Below are positions 16,884 through 26,177 of a stretch of 64,000 bases of DNA, one piece after another. Source of the DNA: Niabella agricola (GTDB lineage Bacteria > Bacteroidota > Bacteroidia > Chitinophagales > Chitinophagaceae); the NCBI RefSeq assembly GCF_021538615.1, contig NZ_JAJHIZ010000003.1, forward strand, positions 2,728,001-2,792,000, written 5' to 3'. Each line of letters begins with the position of its first letter. Position 1 is the stretch's first letter. Below the pieces are notes generated by a model. The model was not told the origin of the DNA, ran no database searches, and saw only the letters and a program-made list of their open reading frames with translations. The translations under genes and the position numbers were made by a program.

Positions 16884-16984
16884 AACCGCAAGGAACGCAA
16901 GGTTTTCGCAAGGGTTGCTAAGACATTCATCACTATGGCTCTCGTCGCGCTCCTTGCGGGTCCTTTGCGCACCTTGCGTTCATA
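16884..16984. repeat. Interspersed CGCAAGG repeat with inverted arms
   Basis: The motif CGCAAGG or a close variant occurs three times in the left half (near 16888, 16896 and 16908) and three times inverted in the right half (near 16952, 16963 and 16972). Two arm pairs are perfect: CCGCAAGGA (16886-16894) with TCCTTGCGG (16951-16959), and AACGCAAGG (16894-16902) with CCTTGCGTT (16972-16980). Elements of this kind are scattered between genes in many Bacteroidota genomes. It lies just upstream of the metE promoter. Confidence 0.65.
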
Positions 16985-17016
16985 AATAATACAAAAAATG
17001 TTATGCCCCCATTTTT

Positions 17017-17049
17017 TCTGCGGTAACTCCACCGATTTAGCTACATTTG
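17017..17049 (+). promoter_or_regulatory. Putative promoter of the metE riboswitch transcript
   Basis: TACATTTG (17042-17049) fits TAnnTTTG. A TCTG, one mismatch from TTTG, lies 21 bases upstream (17017-17020). Transcription would start near 17056, about 25 bases before the cobalamin aptamer. Confidence 0.55.
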
Positions 17050-17080
17050 TCCTTCGATAAGTTCTTTCATTTTTCATCAA

Positions 17081-17251
17081 CCGGAAAAGGTCCCTGATGA
17101 AGATCAGGGATAATAGGGAATCGTGTGTAAATCACGAGCTGTCGCGCAACTGTAAACAGCGCAAAAGGCTTTACCTCATATGTCCACTGTGGCCCGGAGC
17201 CATGGGAAGGACGGTAAACGCTGCTGTAAGCCAGGAGACCTGCCTTATCCG
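17081..17251 (+). ncRNA. Cobalamin riboswitch upstream of metE
   Basis: The element has the B12 riboswitch landmarks in order: AATAGGGAATC, GTGTAAATCAC, the CGCAACTGTAA core, CCACTG, GGGAAGG and the B12-box AAGCCAGGAGACCTGCC. The closing stem pairs CGGAAAAGG (17082-17090) with CCTTATCCG (17243-17251), with one mismatch. It sits about 190 bases before metE. In this arrangement adenosylcobalamin shuts off the B12-independent methionine synthase when the B12-dependent enzyme can work. The downstream stretch holds a small hairpin TGCTTT/AAAGCA (17261-17280), but I cannot define the switching structure. Confidence 0.95.
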
Positions 17252-17438
17252 TAGGAACAATGCTTTCGCGGTATAAAGCAAGGATCTGCATGATGTTTTA
17301 TTCTTTCCCTCTCTGTAACGGGGCAGCCTCCTCACACTGTTCCTGGTTACGCATCTGTCTGTCTTTTTCTTGATCACCGCCGCATTGCGAAACTTGCAAA
17401 GGGCTTTTAGCTTATTCTTCATTAAAAAGTTAAAAGAA

Positions 17439-19769
17439 ATGCAAACGCACAACCTCGGCTACCCGCGTATTGGTAGCAACAGGGAACTGAAAAAGGCCAG
17501 TGAACAATACTGGGCCGGCAGCATGACCGCTGCACAACTGGAGCAGACGGCAAAAAAGATCAGGGACACCAACTGGCAACTGCAAAAAGATGCGGGTATG
17601 GACCTGATCCCCGTAAATGATTTTTCATTTTATGACCAGGTACTGGATACCTGCCTGATGACCGGTGCCATCCCGGACCGCTATCATCCTTTAATAGAAA
17701 AGGAGCAAAGCGCTCCGCTGGACCTGCTTTTTGCCATGGCAAGAGGCTATCAGCAAAACGGGTATGATCTTACCGCCATGGAAATGACCAAATGGTTTGA
17801 TACAAACTACCATTATATCGTTCCGGAGTTTAAAAAAGATCAGCGCTTTAGTTTTTTTAACAATAAGGTGATCGACCAGTTCAATGAGGCCAAAAAGGCC
17901 GGCTTCAACAGCAAGCCCGTGCTCCTGGGCCCCGTTAGTTTCCTGTTATCGGGCAAGGAAAAAGAGGATGGGTTTGACCGAGTTGACCTGCTGCAAAACC
18001 TCCTGCCCGTTTATATGGAGGTACTGGAAAAGCTGGATGCACAGGGTGCCTATTATATTCAGATCGATGAGCCCTGCCTGGCGCTTCAGCTGAATGAGAA
18101 AACGCAACAGGCCATTAAAACAACCTACACAATACTTTCCACACGCTTTCCCAATCTTCGCATCGTCCTTGCCAGTTACTTTGATTGTTTTGGACCCAAC
18201 CTGAAAACGGCGCTTTCATTACCGGTACACACCCTGCATCTCGACCTGGTGCGGTGCCCGTTGCAGCTGAATGACATCCTCGATACACCGGGGTTTGTAA
18301 ATTGTCGAACCCATCTTTCACTGGGCGTTGTGGATGGCCGGAATATCTGGAAAAATGACTTTGAACAATCCCTGTTGCTGATTCAAAAAGCAATGGATGC
18401 TATCGGGTCCAACCGGATCTGGATCGCGCCTTCCTGTTCCCTGCTGCACGTACCCTGCGACCTCGACCTGGAAACCGATGAAAAGACTCTCCCGGAAGCG
18501 ATCAAGCAATGGATGGCCTTTGCCAAACAAAAACTGAGGGAAGTGGCTTCGTTAAAGCAGATTGCAACGGATCCCGGAGCGGCGCATTCAAAAAAGCTGC
18601 TGGAGGAAAACAGCCGTTGTATGGAAGCGCGCAAAACCGCTTCAATGATCCATAAACAGCAGGTAAAGGACCGGGTGGCTGCTATTACCGCTGCAGATGC
18701 AGAACGGATCAGCTCTTTTCCGGTTAGAAAGGAAAAACAACAGGAGTTGGGCCTGCCGCTCTTTCCTACCACTACCATCGGGTCTTTTCCCCAAACAAAA
18801 GAAGTGCGCAACTGGCGGGCCCAGTGGAAAAAACAACAGCTTTCTGATGCGGACTATCTCCAACGGGTACAGGAGGCAACCCGTAAAGCCATTCAATGGC
18901 AGGAAGAAATAGCGCTGGACGTATTGGTACATGGAGAATTTGAACGGAACGATATGGTGGAATATTTTGGCGAACAGCTGGCGGGGTTCGCTTTTACAAA
19001 AAACGGTTGGGTACAGAGTTATGGCAGCCGCTGTGTAAAACCGCCGGTGATCTATGGCGATGTGTACCGGCCCAAACCGATGACTGTGGAATGGAGTGCT
19101 TATGCCCAATCCTTAACCTCCAAACCGGTAAAAGGAATGCTTACCGGCCCGGTAACTATTTTGCAATGGAGTTTTGTACGGAATGATCAGCCCCGCAATA
19201 TTACCGGCAACCAGATTGCCCTGGCCATCCGGGATGAAGTGACGGATCTGGAAAAAGCGGGGATAAAGATCATCCAGATCGATGAACCCGCAATCAGGGA
19301 AGGTTTACCTTTAAGAAAGGAACAGCAACAGGCGTACCTGAACTGGGCCGTAACCGCCTTCCGGATTGCGGCTTCCGGCGTTCAGGATCAAACTCAGATT
19401 CATACACATATGTGCTACTCGGAATTCAACGATATCATTCGTTCTATTGCAGCCATGGATGCGGATGTGATCACCATTGAAACATCCCGCTCCCAGATGG
19501 AATTGCTGGATGCATTTGCGTTGTTTGAATACCCCAATGATATCGGTCCCGGTGTGTATGATATTCATTCGCCCCGCGTTCCTACAAAAGAGGAAATGGC
19601 CGCATTACTGGAGAAAGCGTTGAACTATATCCCCGCAGAGCGCCTATGGGTTAACCCCGACTGTGGTTTAAAAACCCGGGCATGGGAAGAAACCACACAA
19701 GCGCTCACCGCCATGATCCAAGCGGCAAAAGCATTGCGTAAAAAAATAAACACACCGGTACCGGAATAA
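17439..19769 (+). CDS. metE: Cobalamin-independent methionine synthase
   Basis: A 776-residue cytoplasmic enzyme that transfers the methyl group of 5-methyltetrahydropteroyl-polyglutamate to homocysteine, the last step of methionine synthesis. The start MQTHNLGYPRIGSNRELKKA is the typical MetE N-terminus; a longer in-frame reading to 17370 has no support. The zinc site is complete: His657 and Cys659 (HTHMCYSEF), Glu681 and Cys742 (NPDCGLKTR), with the same spacing as in the E. coli enzyme. The gene is controlled by a cobalamin riboswitch and is followed two bases later by a small Cys-rich gene. Confidence 0.97.
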   Translation: MQTHNLGYPRIGSNRELKKASEQYWAGSMTAAQLEQTAKKIRDTNWQLQKDAGMDLIPVNDFSFYDQVLDTCLMTGAIPDRYHPLIEKEQSAPLDLLFAMARGYQQNGYDLTAMEMTKWFDTNYHYIVPEFKKDQRFSFFNNKVIDQFNEAKKAGFNSKPVLLGPVSFLLSGKEKEDGFDRVDLLQNLLPVYMEVLEKLDAQGAYYIQIDEPCLALQLNEKTQQAIKTTYTILSTRFPNLRIVLASYFDCFGPNLKTALSLPVHTLHLDLVRCPLQLNDILDTPGFVNCRTHLSLGVVDGRNIWKNDFEQSLLLIQKAMDAIGSNRIWIAPSCSLLHVPCDLDLETDEKTLPEAIKQWMAFAKQKLREVASLKQIATDPGAAHSKKLLEENSRCMEARKTASMIHKQQVKDRVAAITAADAERISSFPVRKEKQQELGLPLFPTTTIGSFPQTKEVRNWRAQWKKQQLSDADYLQRVQEATRKAIQWQEEIALDVLVHGEFERNDMVEYFGEQLAGFAFTKNGWVQSYGSRCVKPPVIYGDVYRPKPMTVEWSAYAQSLTSKPVKGMLTGPVTILQWSFVRNDQPRNITGNQIALAIRDEVTDLEKAGIKIIQIDEPAIREGLPLRKEQQQAYLNWAVTAFRIAASGVQDQTQIHTHMCYSEFNDIIRSIAAMDADVITIETSRSQMELLDAFALFEYPNDIGPGVYDIHSPRVPTKEEMAALLEKALNYIPAERLWVNPDCGLKTRAWEETTQALTAMIQAAKALRKKINTPVPE

Positions 19770-19771
19770 TT

Positions 19772-20026
19772 ATGTGCCAACATGAAGATAAATACTGCCC
19801 ACGCTGTAAACAACCTTTTGAATGCAAGGTGGGCAGTATTCTTCTTTGCCAATGCAGCACCGTTTCCCTGAATAATGAGGAACGGGATTTTATCTTTAAG
19901 CAGTATGAAGATTGCCTCTGTGCCGAATGTTTAAAAGCGCTCAAAGCACAATATCATCAACAACAATTTCAGCACAAGCTAAAAGGGATCCTGGGCGTAT
20001 TCTATAAGGATTCGTCCGGCACGTAA
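19772..20026 (+). CDS. Cysteine-rich CWC family protein
   Basis: An 84-residue soluble protein with eleven cysteines in the pattern CPRC, FEC, CQC and CLCAECL, characteristic of the cysteine-rich CWC family and suggesting bound zinc or a metal cluster. It starts two bases after the metE stop, so it is probably co-transcribed and controlled by the same B12 riboswitch. No function is known. The linkage to methionine synthesis is an observation about position, not proof of a role. Confidence 0.85.
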   Translation: MCQHEDKYCPRCKQPFECKVGSILLCQCSTVSLNNEERDFIFKQYEDCLCAECLKALKAQYHQQQFQHKLKGILGVFYKDSSGT

Positions 20027-20064
20027 CGTTCTTTTCCCGCTTTCAGTTTTAAAACCAATTACAC

Positions 20065-20448
20065 ATGCATACAGAAGACCGGATCGCCGCGGCAGCGACC
20101 CGTATTTATAAAGCCGTTTTTCCCAATACCACCAACCATTACGACACGTTATTTGGCGGTATGGCCATGCAGCTGATGGATGAAGTGGCCTTTATTACCG
20201 CTACCCGCTACAGCCGGCTGCGGATGGTAACGGTAAGCAGCGACCGGATCGACTTTAAACATCCTATCCCCTCGGGAACGATCATCGAACTAACGGGTTC
20301 CATTATACATATCGGCAATACGAGTATGAAAGTACAGGTAGATATTTATGTAGAGCAGATGTACAGCACACACCGCGAAAAAGCAGTAAGCGGTGTATTT
20401 TCTTTTGTGGCCGTGGATGAAAATAAGAAACCGGTTGTCATCACATAA
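20065..20448 (+). CDS. Acyl-CoA thioesterase, hotdog fold
   Basis: A 127-residue hotdog-fold thioesterase of the YciA/BACH type. The active-site region NHYDTLFGGMAMQLMDEVAFITA (about 23-45) has the conserved Asn, Gly-Gly and Asp/Glu positions, followed by DRIDFKHPIPSG and a C-terminal VSGVFSFVAVDE strand. Such enzymes hydrolyse acyl-CoA to free acid and CoA. It follows the CWC gene by 38 bases and may share the metE transcript. The end of the gene overlaps a hairpin that probably terminates transcription. Confidence 0.9.
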   Translation: MHTEDRIAAAATRIYKAVFPNTTNHYDTLFGGMAMQLMDEVAFITATRYSRLRMVTVSSDRIDFKHPIPSGTIIELTGSIIHIGNTSMKVQVDIYVEQMYSTHREKAVSGVFSFVAVDENKKPVVIT

Positions 20449-20462
20449 CACCGGCTTCTTAT
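20423..20462 (+). terminator. Hairpin at the end of the thioesterase gene
   Basis: ATAAGAAACCGGT (20423-20435) pairs with ACCGGCTTCTTAT (20450-20462) with a single mismatch across a 14-base loop, overlapping the last codons and stop. No clear T-run follows on the plus strand. It lies between convergent transcription units and may act from either side. Confidence 0.5.
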
Positions 20463-20534
20463 CAAGTGTATAATCCTGTTTATTAAAAAGGCCATATTCC
20501 GGCAATCCCAACCGTTTCTTTAACAAGGTTCCGG

Positions 20535-21659
20535 TTAATAAAAAACGGCGAGCCCCGGGAAATAAATATGGTTAAAATCCACAACGGAGCCATCATTTCC
20601 GTATACGATTTTCTTCACCAATGCTCCTGTAGAAGCATTATAGATCAAAAGAAAGTTTACTCCGGCTAATCCGCCATATCCCTTAATGCCGTTCACCACC
20701 AGGTAGTCTTTGTTCCGGTCGTACCGGATAGCACCATATACCATAAACGGAGATTCACTGATTGTAATAAACGGTTGGCCAACCGATCCGGCATTGCCAT
20801 CTACATATTTATAAATAGCAGCCCCGGAATGATAAAAAACCGCATTCTCCTTTGTAGAAGCGGTGATCCTGGTGGGTGCATCTAACCCAAACGAGCCGAT
20901 ACTCACCGGTAATGCAACACCCACGGTATCCAGGTTTTTATCGATGGCGATCAGACGGCTGCCGGCAGATGCCCATACTTTTCCATTGGGGGTTCGGGCA
21001 AAACCCCGGCTGATGTTTGCAAAGCTTTTTACAAATGAATAATTCGTTGCATCGATGATCTTTGCACCATTGGCCTGTAACAGGTATACGTAATTTCCTT
21101 CTTTCAGCATATCTCCGGTATTAACAGCGGAAACCGAACTCAGTTTATACTGCACAGCCAGTGTATTCAGATTAATTGCGTAAACCCCATCGGCCGCGCT
21201 TACCAGCCCCAGGTTATCCCTTACACCGATCAGGCTTCTCCAGTTGCTGGATTCCTGGTTATACCGCACTTCTTCCTTTAAGGTGCGTGCATCCAACCGG
21301 ACAATGGGTCCGTTTAGCTTGCTGACCAGGTACAGCTTTTGGTTGTACAACGTAGCAAATTGCAGGGTACTGGACAAAGAAGCATTTGCAGTAACCTTAC
21401 CGGGATTTGCTTTTTCATAGGCCCGGGTAACAATGGTATCTGCCCCATAGGCATAGAAATTAACGGTTCCGGCCATTTGTCCGTACGACCCTTCAGTGAT
21501 CACAAAAAAGCCGCTGGAATAAGGCTGCGCATTTTCTAATGGATTAGGCCGTGGACGTTCCCGGAAATAATCGTCGTTTTTGGAGCAGGCCTGCAGCAGC
21601 ATCCCCAACGTTAATAGCAGCAGTAATTTGTGTAACGGTTGTTTCATATACATATTCAT
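20535..21659 (-). CDS. DUF5074 beta-propeller-like lipoprotein of the B12 locus
   Basis: A 374-residue lipoprotein with its lipidated cysteine at about residue 25 (GMLLQACSK). The mature part is built of repeated strand motifs (LYNQKLYLVSKLNGPIVRLDARTL, VYLLQANGAKIIDA, LIYNASTGALVKKI) like YncE/BtuG-type propellers. It is the last gene of the leftward operon controlled by the cobalamin riboswitch. It is expected on the cell surface, where it may bind cobalamin or a B12 carrier, by analogy with BtuG, which it only distantly resembles. Alternative in-frame ATGs at codons 3 and 5 cannot be excluded as the start. Confidence 0.85.
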   Translation of the reverse strand: MNMYMKQPLHKLLLLLTLGMLLQACSKNDDYFRERPRPNPLENAQPYSSGFFVITEGSYGQMAGTVNFYAYGADTIVTRAYEKANPGKVTANASLSSTLQFATLYNQKLYLVSKLNGPIVRLDARTLKEEVRYNQESSNWRSLIGVRDNLGLVSAADGVYAINLNTLAVQYKLSSVSAVNTGDMLKEGNYVYLLQANGAKIIDATNYSFVKSFANISRGFARTPNGKVWASAGSRLIAIDKNLDTVGVALPVSIGSFGLDAPTRITASTKENAVFYHSGAAIYKYVDGNAGSVGQPFITISESPFMVYGAIRYDRNKDYLVVNGIKGYGGLAGVNFLLIYNASTGALVKKIVYGNDGSVVDFNHIYFPGLAVFY

Positions 21660-21669
21660 TATTCAATTT

Positions 21670-22797
21670 TTATTTTCCAAAATGTAAATCTTCGGCGCCC
21701 TTGATCTCAGTGGAGATCTCGCCCATTAATGCGTTTCCTTTGTTGTTTTGAGCGGTATAGACCTTTACAAAATCGATCGCCTTCAGCTGAACAGGTTTAC
21801 CACTGGCATCCACCGCCCGGGAAATATCAAAAGAGTTATATTTTTTTGTATCATAGTCATCACCGGAGGAATAGGAATCCGCATATCCCCAGCTAAAACC
21901 GGCATTGATCCAGATGCCGCTTACCTGTCCAAACGTACTTTTCAGCAGGGTACCGGTAAATACGAGCGAATCCTGGTTAGGGGCAAACAACGGATAATAT
22001 TGCTGCTTATGAAAGGCATTGATCTCCACGGCTCCTGAATGGCCCTGGTTATCCTTCCAGGGTACGTTTGCATAGACTTTCGGATTATAATAGGTGATTT
22101 TATAATTTTTGATCGTTTCCGCGCTGTTATATTCGCTGCCGGCCAGCTCATACCAGGCATCATCTGCAATCCCGTTTCCATTATCATCGCGGCTTACCAT
22201 TACGATGCCCGGTTCGCTCCAGTCTGTTGGCGGCTTTGCCGGATTCCCATAAATCGCAAGATCGGCGCCTTCCTTATTTTGAACCGAATGGTCAAATGTA
22301 AAAGTGACGTATCCTCCATATGCGCCCAATGTTACCAATCCGCTGTTCTTTCCTACAATGCCTTCAGCGCTTGCTACATTACCCGGCGCCACATTAATAA
22401 ACTGACCAGGAGCCGGCAAATATTCCAGGATTCTTGAAATATATTGACTTGCCCCGCCTTCACGCACTTTGGGCGCTACATCAATAATAAATTCCTTTTC
22501 AAATACCCCTGCATCATTCCGGGCTTTGAAAAGCACTTTGTAAAAACCGGCTACTTCAAATACATGCGTAAATGCATGTGCTGACGACAACTCTTTACCG
22601 TCAACGATCCAGGCAACTGTGGCCTCAGAACCACCGGTCTTGTTCGATTCAATGACCACCGGCTTTTGGATAACGGCATTGATGGTGTCTGTAGTTACGG
22701 AAAAACTGTATACGGGTGTAGTAGTTACATCCTTATCTTTATTACAGCTGCTCATTGCTATTAAAAGAAGGAATGCAAAAAAGAAAAATTGTTTCAT
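21670..22797 (-). CDS. PKD-domain surface lipoprotein of the B12 locus
   Basis: A 375-residue lipoprotein with a short signal peptide and Cys18 (AMSSCNKD). Residues about 30-110 resemble a PKD/Ig-like domain (AWIVDGKEL, GFYKVLFKARNDAGVFEKEF). The remaining 260 residues contain GGYVTFTFDHSV and an acidic loop, SRDDNGNGIADDAWYE, that looks like a calcium site. Proteins of this architecture occur in cobalamin uptake loci of Bacteroidota. It lies 10 bases upstream of the DUF5074 gene and 112 bases downstream of the BtuG-like gene. A surface role in B12 capture is inferred from context. Confidence 0.85.
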   Translation of the reverse strand: MKQFFFFAFLLLIAMSSCNKDKDVTTTPVYSFSVTTDTINAVIQKPVVIESNKTGGSEATVAWIVDGKELSSAHAFTHVFEVAGFYKVLFKARNDAGVFEKEFIIDVAPKVREGGASQYISRILEYLPAPGQFINVAPGNVASAEGIVGKNSGLVTLGAYGGYVTFTFDHSVQNKEGADLAIYGNPAKPPTDWSEPGIVMVSRDDNGNGIADDAWYELAGSEYNSAETIKNYKITYYNPKVYANVPWKDNQGHSGAVEINAFHKQQYYPLFAPNQDSLVFTGTLLKSTFGQVSGIWINAGFSWGYADSYSSGDDYDTKKYNSFDISRAVDASGKPVQLKAIDFVKVYTAQNNKGNALMGEISTEIKGAEDLHFGK

Positions 22798-22909
22798 GTG
22801 AATTTTTTTTTGTTGGTTGTTAATGGTCTCATGGAATATGGTCTTTTCATGTGTTTATTTTTTGTTTGATTGCTATACAATGGATCGTACGTTGAGGTGC
22901 ATAAAAAAT

Positions 22910-24031
22910 TTAACGGCGGGGAGCTCCGTTCCGGTTATAAAAAGCTATATGGCCAGGAATAATCCCCGTTTTTCTTATCGTGTTTTTTAGCTTTCCATAA
23001 GCATCAAAGCAATAGAGGTCGCCCGCTTCGCTGTAATTCCGCGCATCAGCTATATAAATACTGCCATTGCTTGGATCCACGGCAAGGCCATAGGGAATGA
23101 CGATCTTTGTGCCATCTGTAATAAACGATCCGGGTATTACTTTTTTGCTTTTGAGATCTACCCGTGTATAAGCATGCTGCCCTCCGCCATAATCGGTTCC
23201 ATATACATATGCCGTATCCCGCACAATGGTAAAATCTTCTACCTTTACCCCTATGGAGTCGGTTAATTGGTCGGTTTTTGTATCCACTATATATAGGTTA
23301 TTGGTAGTGCCCCAGGGGCAGATATACAGATACCCGTTACTGTCTTTTTTCAGCCGCCTCAAATTGGGCGCAACCGTTATGGCCTTAGTCACCTTAAAAG
23401 CCGGCAAATCAACCACAGAAATATAGTCCTCCAAATTGGACGGACTATAACCTCCGCTATTGGCAACGTATAATTTATTACCCACCACCGTCAGCTCATC
23501 CGGCTGCCGCCCTACTTCCACCGTTCTTGTGATGCTAAGCGTAGCCGTGTCTATTTCCAGCACCATTCCTTTTTCGGAAGTCGTATAAGAGCTCAGATAA
23601 GCATAGCCATTCGCAAAGGTGATATAACGCGCATTTTCGATGGCCTTATGTGTTTGATCGGTTAGTACTTTGATCCGCCGGGCGGTGCGGGCATCCAGTA
23701 TCTCTATTTTTTTTGACCAGTTCATTACGATATATAATTTGCTGCCATATACACCGATATCATTCCCGGTATCGCCCAAACCCAGTACGGCATCCGGATT
23801 CGCTTTGGTAAACACATCACGCTCGTACACCCCGTTGTGCGAATCAAAATAATCCAGCGTTGCGTTGTTATAGCCCCACCCGCCTTCATTTAATAAATAA
23901 AATCCGGTACTGGTGGTGTCTTTTTCAGTCTTCTGAGGCGGCGGCGTCCGGTCATGGTCCTTCCTGCAGGCACCTAAAAGCAGTAAGCATGCTAAGAACA
24001 TAAAAGCGGGCATCCATCGGTTTTGTTTCAT
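22910..24031 (-). CDS. btuG: BtuG-like cobalamin-binding surface lipoprotein
   Basis: A 373-residue lipoprotein with Cys22 (LLLLGACRK) and a propeller-type body. The segment NEGGWGYNNATLDYFD, the repeat VGNKLYVANSGGY and the phrase GDTGNDIGVYGSKLY are hallmarks of BtuG, the outer membrane lipoprotein that binds B12 very tightly and caps the BtuB barrel. The chosen ATG (24031) lies 10 bases after the stop of the receptor gene; a longer reading to 24058 would overlap that gene. Strong family match, immediate linkage to a TonB receptor and control by a B12 riboswitch agree with each other. Confidence 0.88.
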   Translation of the reverse strand: MKQNRWMPAFMFLACLLLLGACRKDHDRTPPPQKTEKDTTSTGFYLLNEGGWGYNNATLDYFDSHNGVYERDVFTKANPDAVLGLGDTGNDIGVYGSKLYIVMNWSKKIEILDARTARRIKVLTDQTHKAIENARYITFANGYAYLSSYTTSEKGMVLEIDTATLSITRTVEVGRQPDELTVVGNKLYVANSGGYSPSNLEDYISVVDLPAFKVTKAITVAPNLRRLKKDSNGYLYICPWGTTNNLYIVDTKTDQLTDSIGVKVEDFTIVRDTAYVYGTDYGGGQHAYTRVDLKSKKVIPGSFITDGTKIVIPYGLAVDPSNGSIYIADARNYSEAGDLYCFDAYGKLKNTIRKTGIIPGHIAFYNRNGAPRR

Positions 24032-24041
24032 GTACTGTATT

Positions 24042-26063
24042 TTATAAGTTAAAGGCAATTTTTAGAAGGTAGTTCCGGCCCGGCATGGGATAATTGACCA
24101 CAACATCATAGTATTGATTCAGCAGGTTGTTCACTTCCAGGGCCAGCACAGCGTTCGTCTGTTTTAACCGGACCGTTTTCGTAAGCGACAGGTCGTGTGT
24201 ATACCAGGGTTCCAGGTAATTTTGCGGATCGTTTTCCGGAAGCATATACCGCTCCCCGGTATATATAAAACTATAGTTAAGACCCCAGCTGCGATACGCT
24301 GTCTGCACCGTTGTGGATCCGCTGTGTTTGGGAGCATAGGGGATCTGCTGATTATAGGACCGCTCTCCTGCCGTTTTGTTTACCGCCCGCTGATACGAAT
24401 AGGTAAGCGTGCTGTTAAGAAATACCCGGTGCTGAATAGCGATGGCATAGGTAAACCGTAGATCCGCTCCCCTTACTGCTACTTTTCCCATATTGATCAT
24501 GCTCCAGCGGAACAGGTTATTGGCCGGGATGGCAATAATTTTATCCCGGATGGCATTATAGTATACATCCGCCTGCAGGCTGATACAGGATCCCGTGTCG
24601 GCGAGGTTCTTTTTATACTGAAGCCCGATATCATACTGGGTGGTGTATTCCGGCTTCAGCGTGGCATTGCCAATGATCGTGTAATACAGGTCGTTGAATG
24701 AAGGCATTCTGAAAATGCGTTTGTAAAAAGAGCGAACACTGATGGGAAGATGATTCCAGGGCCGCCAGGAGGCACTGATGGCGGGCGTTAACACATCCTT
24801 GTTTCCTGCCGCCGCCCCGGTGCTCACCTTTTCCCGGGTAAACGTTCCCAGCAAATTACCGGCGGCCATGAAGCGTTTCCGTTTCAGCTCGGTGGCAATC
24901 GCCACCAGCCCGGTGCTTCGTACCGGATACGCAAAATGATCGAGGTTTGCTTGCATTTTATTTACAATCCAGTCTGTGGCCAGCGACACGCTCCATCCGG
25001 CTGCAATGAGGTATTCATTTACCAGTGACGCGTCATATTCCTGCTGGCGATAAGTGTTGTTAAGTGGTGCCCCGCCGATCTTTTTGATGGTAGTATCCAG
25101 GTACCGGGTATAGTCGTTAGCGTACTTTCCCTGTACCAAAAGTTGATAACGGGTATTGATTTGTTTGCGCCACATGCCCTGCGTAAAGAAATTGCGGTCC
25201 CAGAGCCGCTGCGCATTATAAAACCGCTCTGCAACAACGGCGCCCGGCAATCCTCTTTCAGCATTATAAAAATAGGCTTGTAGTTTCCAATGAGTGGTCG
25301 CATCCTTATGCAGATTCTGCACTGCAAATTCCATTCTCCGGGATGCCACGTCTGCATTCTGCCGTACAATGGTGGTATCATATGCCTGCTTTTGATAACG
25401 GGTCTTATATCTTCCATGCGCATGAACGGTTTCTACGCTAACCGTTGTGGCCATATTCCCGGCTACTTTTTGCTGCCAGTACAGCGAGGGATTTATTAAC
25501 CCAAAGGAGCCCGTTTTAAATGCCGCGCTTATTTGGTATTTTTTGTGCGGTTCAAATACCGGTTGTTTTGATTTTATAAACAATGCGGCAGCGCTTCCAA
25601 AGTTCCTTGCAGATTGAAGTGTGGAGGTGTTCTGGCTATTATACAAACTCAGTGCATCAATATTGTCCAGTGAAAATTTCCCCAGGTCAACAATGCCGTT
25701 CTGCGCATTGCCCAGCTGCAGCCCGTCGTAAAAAACACCCAGGTGCTGTGCCCCCAGGCTTCTTACATTCAGGGTTTTTAGTCCGCCGATGCCGCCGTAA
25801 TCCTTGAGCTGTACACCTGAAAAATAGCGCAGCGCATCCGCTACCGAAAAACTGTTTACCTGCTGCAGCCGGCTGCCGGTAAGCGTTTGAACAGGCGTAG
25901 CGGTATTGAACTGAACAACGGCCCTGCCGGAACGGATCCATACGCTATCCAGTACCCTGGCATACGCAGTGTCCTGGATCTGTGCCATCCCATCCGTACA
26001 ACCGATGCCGTACAAAAGGGTTATTATTCCGGAAAACCGGATCCAAAAATAAAATCGGCTCAT
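24042..26063 (-). CDS. btuB: BtuB-like TonB-dependent cobalamin receptor
   Basis: A 673-residue outer membrane TonB-dependent receptor. After an N-terminal export signal (cleavage near GMAQ) comes a plug domain with TLNVRSLGAQHLGVFYDGLQLGNAQNG (about 95-125), then a beta-barrel ending in the strand LLKIAFNL. There is no carboxypeptidase-regulatory domain, unlike the SusC proteins. It is the first gene after the cobalamin riboswitch and is followed by a BtuG-like lipoprotein gene, so vitamin B12 or related corrinoids are the likely substrate. No BtuCDF inner membrane genes are in this window. Confidence 0.92.
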   Translation of the reverse strand: MSRFYFWIRFSGIITLLYGIGCTDGMAQIQDTAYARVLDSVWIRSGRAVVQFNTATPVQTLTGSRLQQVNSFSVADALRYFSGVQLKDYGGIGGLKTLNVRSLGAQHLGVFYDGLQLGNAQNGIVDLGKFSLDNIDALSLYNSQNTSTLQSARNFGSAAALFIKSKQPVFEPHKKYQISAAFKTGSFGLINPSLYWQQKVAGNMATTVSVETVHAHGRYKTRYQKQAYDTTIVRQNADVASRRMEFAVQNLHKDATTHWKLQAYFYNAERGLPGAVVAERFYNAQRLWDRNFFTQGMWRKQINTRYQLLVQGKYANDYTRYLDTTIKKIGGAPLNNTYRQQEYDASLVNEYLIAAGWSVSLATDWIVNKMQANLDHFAYPVRSTGLVAIATELKRKRFMAAGNLLGTFTREKVSTGAAAGNKDVLTPAISASWRPWNHLPISVRSFYKRIFRMPSFNDLYYTIIGNATLKPEYTTQYDIGLQYKKNLADTGSCISLQADVYYNAIRDKIIAIPANNLFRWSMINMGKVAVRGADLRFTYAIAIQHRVFLNSTLTYSYQRAVNKTAGERSYNQQIPYAPKHSGSTTVQTAYRSWGLNYSFIYTGERYMLPENDPQNYLEPWYTHDLSLTKTVRLKQTNAVLALEVNNLLNQYYDVVVNYPMPGRNYLLKIAFNL

Positions 26064-26177
26064 TACTATTTGAGTTCATCAAACAGCTTCACCTGAAATA
26101 AACAGAAAACAAATGGGTAACAGCTACCAGCGCATTTGCATTCCAAGCCTTATTCCACGAAAGCTTAAAACAAAAAC

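Noticed and set aside
16884..16984. Possible CRISPR array
   Set aside because: Repeats are only seven to nine bases, point in both directions and lack regular spacers.
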